Shown here in pieces: positions 59,925-64,000 of a stretch of DNA of 64,000 nt; the first letter of the stretch is position 1, and every line of letters starts with the position of its first letter. Source of the stretch: Methanocella paludicola SANAE. Lineage in GTDB: Archaea > Halobacteriota > Methanocellia > Methanocellales > Methanocellaceae. The notes under the pieces are model-generated. The model searched no databases and was not told the DNA's origin. It saw only the letters and a list, made by a program, of their open reading frames with translations. Location: the NCBI RefSeq assembly GCF_000011005.1, contig NC_013665.1, positions 1,054,001 to 1,118,000 of the forward strand, read 5' to 3'. The translations under genes and the position numbers were made by a program.

Positions 59925-60602
59925 ATGATAATACCTGAAAACGAGCGCTCCACGGAGCCCATGAAGGGCGAGCGTGTCCTGAACCACCCGGACATGTTGC
60001 GGGCAAACGAGTGGATATTATCGGAAGCGTACGAGGCGCCGAAGAAGGACTTTTGCGTATTCGTCCCGTGTGCCAAGGTAAAGCCTTACCACCTGAGCCC
60101 CTCGCATAAGATGTACGACCGCATCATCTTCAGCATCCTTACGCCAGAAGAGACGCATATCGTCACGTTCGGCACGTGCGGCATCACGCCCCGGGAGCTT
60201 GATGAGGAGTACCCGTTCATGAACTACGAGTTCATGCTGGGGCGGTGTAACGTGGTCTCGGTGAAGGACGAGTTCGTGAGGAATGAGAGTAAGAAGCTGG
60301 CCCGGTACCTGGAGAAGACTCGGGACTGCTACAGGCACAGGGTAGCCTATTGTATTGGCGATTTCCGCAAGGCCATGGAAAAGGCGCTGACCATGACGGA
60401 TGTCAAAGTCGAGATCGTGCCCCTCCAGGAGACGCTGGACGCGAGCGTACAGCCGAACAAGCCTTTCAAGTTCGGGAGCCTGTCGAGGCGGCCCTATTTA
60501 CAGGACCTGAGCAACGCGCTGACCTCGCTAAAAGGCGTAGAGCCGCGCACCGTCGGCGTGACAGAACAGTCGCTCAACGATACGGACTGGTACTTAATAT
60601 AA
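59925..60602 (+). CDS. DUF5591-type protein related to archaeosine synthase
   Basis: The 225-residue protein has FVPCAKVKPYHLSPSHKMYD near residue 45 and VTFGTCGITPRELDEEYPF near 85. These resemble the core domain of archaeosine synthase (ArcS/TgtA2). That core carries a Cys and a PxE(L)-type loop, and attaches lysine or ammonia to preQ0 in tRNA. The TGT-like and PUA domains are absent, so it may work with a separate partner or have another role. The assignment rests on motif likeness only. Confidence 0.65.
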   Translation: MIIPENERSTEPMKGERVLNHPDMLRANEWILSEAYEAPKKDFCVFVPCAKVKPYHLSPSHKMYDRIIFSILTPEETHIVTFGTCGITPRELDEEYPFMNYEFMLGRCNVVSVKDEFVRNESKKLARYLEKTRDCYRHRVAYCIGDFRKAMEKALTMTDVKVEIVPLQETLDASVQPNKPFKFGSLSRRPYLQDLSNALTSLKGVEPRTVGVTEQSLNDTDWYLI

Positions 60603-60668
60603 AGGGTCCTTGTATGTTTTTAAAACATGATGTATTGCTTTAGCTAATGAAATTTCTCACCATTCCCT

Positions 60669-60983
60669 GTTATGCCGTCTCGGAGTGGTCCAACCACAGG
60701 GACATGGAGAGCGCCGAGTTTCACAGAGTTTTCTTATAGATGGAGGCTCAGAGGGCACGGAGACGGGTTTATACTTTCCTGAGGCACGGAGTGCTTAGAG
60801 GCACTGGCGAGGATAAACCTGCTAAATTGTTTATTGGTCAACCGTGCCTCGATAAACTCTGTGTCCCGGGTAAGCCAATAAACCGGGCTCTGTGTACTCC
60901 GTGTCTCAAATTATTAAAAAAACTCTGTGAAACTCCGTGCGCTCTGCGCCTCTGTGGTTAAGGACACTCCACGAAGGCATAAC
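60669..60983. repeat. Long imperfect palindrome (CTCTGTG family, copy C)
   Basis: GTTATGCCGTCTCGGAGTGG at 60669-60688 is inverted imperfectly at 60962-60983 (GGACACTCCACGAAGGCATA). Inner words include CAACCACAGGGACATGGAGA, GAGGCACTGGCGAGGATAAA and GTTTATTGGTCAACCGTGCC. It matches copies A and B in the same direction. The gap 60603-61025 has no gene. Confidence 0.88.
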
Positions 60984-61025
60984 GAGAAAAGGATAGAATT
61001 TTTCCATAAAATCTCGGAATCTCAA

Positions 61026-61502
61026 TTAAATATCCTTTGCCCAGACGACCCGGTGCTTGCCAGGGCCGTTATAGTCTTTTACGCAGGGCATGCCGTTTAC
61101 ATCGACCGTGTTCTCGCCCGCTACGGCCTCGAAGCCCATAGCCTTGAAATAGCGGTTACAGCTATTGTTCTCGGGCCGGGTGTGCGTCATGATCTTCTTG
61201 CAGCCCATCTTAATGGCCGAAGCCTGGAACTGTTTGAACATCCTCCGGCCGATGCCATTGCCCCTGAGGCGGGGCGCGACCTGGACGAGGTGTATCAGCG
61301 CTATGTCGGGGCTGGACTGGGACCTGAACCCGAGCATGTACCCGATCATCTCTCCCCTGTCTTCTGCGATAAAGCAGGTGCTCCGGAAGTGTTCCGTGAA
61401 TATGTGATATATGGACTCCCGCTCGATGACGATGTCCGCCCATTCCTTTGACTTTTCGGCGACCTTTGTGAAGTCGGCGGGAAATGCGTTCCTTACCAGC
61501 AT
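61026..61502 (-). CDS. GNAT N-acetyltransferase
   Basis: The 158-residue protein begins MLVRNAFPADFTKVAEKSKE. It has IHLVQVAPRLRGNGIGRRMF as the acetyl-CoA loop (RGNGIG) and NSCNRYFKAMGFEAVAGENT near the end. It is a complete single-domain acetyltransferase of unknown substrate. Longer readings that start upstream pass through a non-coding stretch. It is divergent from the alkyltransferase gene. Confidence 0.85.
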   Translation of the reverse strand: MLVRNAFPADFTKVAEKSKEWADIVIERESIYHIFTEHFRSTCFIAEDRGEMIGYMLGFRSQSSPDIALIHLVQVAPRLRGNGIGRRMFKQFQASAIKMGCKKIMTHTRPENNSCNRYFKAMGFEAVAGENTVDVNGMPCVKDYNGPGKHRVVWAKDI

Positions 61503-61574
61503 TCTTGACCCTTTCTCCACAATATTGGCATGATAGAAGATATATGTAATCATGCTATTATACTCATAATTATT

Positions 61575-62024
61575 ATGCTGGATTATCTTTACTCTGATTA
61601 CCTGGGCCTCTACGTGACCGTCGAGTATGATAAAAACGTTATTAAAAGCCTGTCTATGACTTCTAATAAGCCGGCTAAAAAGCCTGTGGGCTCGAAAGTC
61701 ATACGCTCCATTGAGACGTATTTTAAAAATGGTCAGGGGGACTTTTCCGGATACAAGTTCGACCTCGAAGGCATGACGCCCTTCCAGCGCTCGGTACTCG
61801 AGGCAATATCGAGGATCCCTGCGGGAGAGACAATGACCTATGGCGAGGTCGCGGCCGCGGCAGGGAAGCCCGGGGCGGCACGCGCGGTCGGCAACGTCAT
61901 GGCACACAACCCGATACCTCTCATGCTGCCCTGCCACAGGGTCGTCGCCTCGAACGGCCTGGGCGGGTTTACCGGCGGCCTGGAAGTCAAGCGGAAGCTG
62001 CTGAAGCTCGAAGGTGCCCTGTGA
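61575..62024 (+). CDS. ogt: Methylated-DNA-protein cysteine methyltransferase
   Basis: The protein of about 149 residues has the Ogt/AGT core: MTPFQRSVLEAISRIPAGET, MTYGEVAAAAGKPGAARAVG, the acceptor site LPCHRVVASNGLGGFTGG, and KRKLLKLEGAL. The PCHRV cysteine takes the alkyl group from O6-alkylguanine, and the protein is used once. The ATG at 61575 is chosen because the residues before it are hydrophobic and unlike the family. Confidence 0.92.
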   Translation: MLDYLYSDYLGLYVTVEYDKNVIKSLSMTSNKPAKKPVGSKVIRSIETYFKNGQGDFSGYKFDLEGMTPFQRSVLEAISRIPAGETMTYGEVAAAAGKPGAARAVGNVMAHNPIPLMLPCHRVVASNGLGGFTGGLEVKRKLLKLEGAL

Positions 62025-62118
62025 CCGGCAGCCTTCTAATTTAATGTCCTGATACCGTTAAAAATGCCTGTCTATATTTTTATATTTGTATATTTATACT
62101 GGTATTGGGTGTCGTGAT

Positions 62119-62733
62119 TTGAATCGTGCCTGTGCCGCCGTACTTCTGCTAATCGCCTGCGCTGTCGCCGTATCCGGCTGCTCGTCCCAGGCCCAGGACC
62201 TGAGGAACACCACGCTAGGCGGCAATTTTTACAACTACGATAAAGTTCATCACTGGATGTATAACGTCACCATGATCGCCGGCGGAGCGACCTCCGCCTG
62301 GAACATGACCGTCTACGTCAGGAACGACACCTTCGGAGGCGCCCCCGCGAGGTACATGCAGATACTCACCGAGGGGAATGGCATGAATATCACCTATGAC
62401 GTCTGGAGCGACCCGAAGAACTACGGCGTACTGAAAATGCACGCAAAGGGCACCACGGGCGACTTCTTCCAGGACCGGGACGTCTCCAATCTGCAGATCG
62501 GCACGCTCCCCGATGTGGGCCTGAGCTACTATTTCGTGCCCTTCTGGGCCATTAAGAACGGTACTGCTACTACGGCGAGCGGCAGTAAGATACCCGTGAC
62601 CGTGTACTCCGCATCGGATAACAAAGGGCTGACGGTCACCTACTGGGTATGCCCGTATGTGCCAGTGCCCCTGCAGGTCGAGGTCTCTGACCCGAATGTC
62701 CGGATAGTCGAGACGCTCGTGGGATATGAATAA
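62119..62733 (+). CDS. Secreted lipoprotein of unknown function
   Basis: The protein of about 204 residues starts (TTG) with LNRACAAVLLLIACAVAVSG followed by the lipobox Cys in SGCSSQ. The mature part is beta-rich with NMTVYVRNDTFGGAPARYMQ and VGLSYYFVPFWAIKNGTATT. A TTG at 62086 is an alternative, but adds residues before the signal. It is convergent with the WD40 gene. No motif shows its role. Confidence 0.7.
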   Translation: MNRACAAVLLLIACAVAVSGCSSQAQDLRNTTLGGNFYNYDKVHHWMYNVTMIAGGATSAWNMTVYVRNDTFGGAPARYMQILTEGNGMNITYDVWSDPKNYGVLKMHAKGTTGDFFQDRDVSNLQIGTLPDVGLSYYFVPFWAIKNGTATTASGSKIPVTVYSASDNKGLTVTYWVCPYVPVPLQVEVSDPNVRIVETLVGYE

Positions 62734-62738
62734 AATAT

Positions 62739-63728
62739 TTATAGGAACTCCCAGCGCTTAATGGACCTATCCCGGCTGCCCGTAAGTACGAAGCGCCCGT
62801 CCGGGGACACGGCCACAGTATTGATCGTATCATCGTGGGCCCGTATGGTCTGGAGGCACTGCCCCGACTCGACGTCCCATATTTTCAGGAACTTATCGGC
62901 GCCCGCAGAGACGGCGTATTTTCCATCGGGCGTAAAGGCTACGGCTTTCACATGGTCCATGTGGCCCTTTAATGTTTTTAAGCACTGGCCGGTCCCGATG
63001 TCCCAGTACTTTACCGTCATGTCGCCGCTTCCCGACAGCAGGCGGTCTCCATGGACGGCGATCGAATAAACGTAGCCCTCGTGGCCGTCGAAAGAGCGAA
63101 TGTACTTGCCGGTCCTGGCCTCGTTGAGAGCGATCGACTTATCCCAGCTTCCGGATACGGCCAGGTCACCGGCGAAGGCAACGCAGCTCACGACGTTATT
63201 ATGGCCGGTTATCTTCTGAATGGTATCGCCCGTCTCGAGGTCTATATACCTTACCGTCTTATCGCCGCAGCCCGCCAGCGCATAACGCCCGTCGGCCGAC
63301 ACTGCGACCGAGCGCACGTAAAAGTCGAAGCCGCGGATGATGTGCTTCCTGACGCCAGCCTTCAGGTCCCAGATCCGAAGCGTGTTATCCCAGCCGCCCG
63401 AGACCGCCGTTTCGCCTCCGGCAAAAGCCACGGCGCTGACCTCGTTGACGTGGCCCTCGAACGCATGAAGCTGAGCGCCCTTTTCCAGGTCCCAGAGGCG
63501 CACGACCATGTCGGTACCGCCTGACAAGGCCGCCTTACCGTCCGGCGAGACGGCGAGCGATAGTACCGGCCCCTCCTGGCCATGATAAGTCCGATAAAGG
63601 GCGACGACCTCTTTTTCGGGAGAAGTCCCGGCCTCTTTGCCGGTGAGAGGGCAATTCGTATCGTCAGTACAGTCACCAATGAAGCCGCATTCTTCGGGGG
63701 AGCATTTTTCATCCGGGTTGCCGTGCAT
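62739..63728 (-). CDS. WD40 repeat beta-propeller protein
   Basis: The 329-residue protein has a short Cys-rich start (KCSPEECGFIGDCTDD, CPLTGKEAG) with five cysteines. About seven WD40 units follow. Each has a form like VNEVSAVAFAGGETAVSGGW with a closing WDL/WDV/WDI word, for example VVRLWDLEKG, TLRIWDLKAG, TVKYWDIGTG, FLKIWDVESG and SIKRWEFL at the end. WD40 propellers are scaffolds for protein complexes. They are uncommon in archaea. The cysteine-rich start could bind zinc or a metal cluster. No enzyme domain is attached. Confidence 0.9.
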   Translation of the reverse strand: MHGNPDEKCSPEECGFIGDCTDDTNCPLTGKEAGTSPEKEVVALYRTYHGQEGPVLSLAVSPDGKAALSGGTDMVVRLWDLEKGAQLHAFEGHVNEVSAVAFAGGETAVSGGWDNTLRIWDLKAGVRKHIIRGFDFYVRSVAVSADGRYALAGCGDKTVRYIDLETGDTIQKITGHNNVVSCVAFAGDLAVSGSWDKSIALNEARTGKYIRSFDGHEGYVYSIAVHGDRLLSGSGDMTVKYWDIGTGQCLKTLKGHMDHVKAVAFTPDGKYAVSAGADKFLKIWDVESGQCLQTIRAHDDTINTVAVSPDGRFVLTGSRDRSIKRWEFL

Positions 63729-63820
63729 AAGTATCAATTCATTTTTATTTTACAACCTTAAATACTTCAGCATGGGTAAGCAGCATAGCCTTTTATAGGG
63801 TAAAGCCGATTTTTCCTATT

Positions 63821-64000
63821 ATGCCAGTGATCGACGTATACATGTGGGCCGGCCGAACGCCGGAGCAGAAGAAAAATATCATAAAGGGCATCACCGACGT
63901 CTTCGTCAAGGACGGCGTGCCCGCCGGCGCTGTCACCGTCATACTCCACGATATTCCGAAGGAGGACTGGGGTACGGCCGGAAAGTCTGCCGACGAGGCT
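63821..64000 (+). CDS. 4-oxalocrotonate tautomerase-family protein (3' truncated)
   Basis: The 60 residues in view begin MPVIDVYMWAGRTPEQKKNI, with the amino-terminal Pro after Met removal that acts as catalytic base. VPAGAVTVILHDIPKEDWGT follows, typical of the family. The frame is open at the window end. TTATAG about 25 bases upstream could be the TATA box. The family isomerises keto-enol compounds. Confidence 0.87.
   Translation, partial: MPVIDVYMWAGRTPEQKKNIIKGITDVFVKDGVPAGAVTVILHDIPKEDWGTAGKSADEA

Noticed and set aside
34721-60983. CTCTGTG repeats as a CRISPR array
   Set aside because: Units are degenerate, unevenly spaced and arranged as palindromes; no equal-length spacers and no cas genes.

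Overview
The window is chromosomal DNA of a methanogenic archaeon, most likely a Methanocella-type organism (order Methanocellales). The reasons are a block of methanogenesis marker genes next to the A2 gene of methyl-coenzyme M reductase (MCR) activation, TATA-like boxes about 25 bases before several start codons, NikR and TrmB regulators, a form III RuBisCO, an archaeal tRNA-Leu without encoded CCA, and moderately GC-rich genes separated by AT-rich spacers. The genus is an inference from gene content; no database was searched.

Layout. 0-5.4 kb: a NapH-like iron-sulfur membrane protein, a TrmB-family regulator, a metallochaperone with a P1B-type ATPase, and a HAD phosphatase. 5.5-12.4 kb: atwA (A2) followed by marker genes mmp3-6-5-15-17-7, tightly coupled by start/stop overlaps. 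12.4-16.6 kb: envelope proteins, a thioredoxin-CcdA fusion, an AhpD-like protein and a two-domain CbiX-like protein. 16.6-30.8 kb: a transition-metal region with a His-rich peptide, two NikR proteins (one with altered nickel ligands), CooC, a FecBCD/BtuFCD-type transporter, a Znu/Tro-type transporter with an FmdE-domain gene, and a CbiMNQO-type Ni/Co transporter with a His-rich ATPase tail. 31-34.7 kb: KGG-repeat small proteins, a lipoprotein without a canonical start codon, a cation/proton antiporter and an endonuclease IV-like protein. 35-38 kb: a second corrinoid/siderophore-type ATPase-permease pair and a winged-helix regulator. 38-43 kb: three small secreted proteins, tRNA-Leu(CAA), small DNA-binding proteins and a subtilase tail fragment. 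43-50 kb: a methyltransferase, an ABC-2 exporter, a GlpBC-like redox pair, a UvsE-like nuclease and a secreted zincin-like protein. 50-64 kb: an aminotransferase, a DUF362-ferredoxin protein, a flavodoxin, form III RuBisCO, a DRTGG protein, acetyltransferases, nadC and nadX, a DUF5591 protein, an alkyltransferase, a WD40 protein and a partial tautomerase.

How it fits together. Much of the first half serves nickel and iron-sulfur enzymes of methanogenesis: nickel import (CbiMNQO), sensing (NikR) and insertion (CooC, for CO dehydrogenase), and reductive activation of the nickel enzyme MCR (A2 and Mmp proteins). A shared GTGTTAC/TTACTAAT-type motif lies 35-60 bases before several metal-transport operons, suggesting one metal regulon.

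The most unusual non-coding content is a set of 0.3-1 kb imperfect palindromes between genes. One family (four copies) is built of CTCTGTG/CACAGAG-like words and another (two copies plus a nested relative) of CACGAA-like words. They contain no transposase gene and are not CRISPR arrays. Decayed or marginal genes include a methyltransferase relic at 22.5 kb, a subtilase tail at 42.5 kb, and two tiny reading frames with strong Shine-Dalgarno sites at 19.2 and 23.2 kb.
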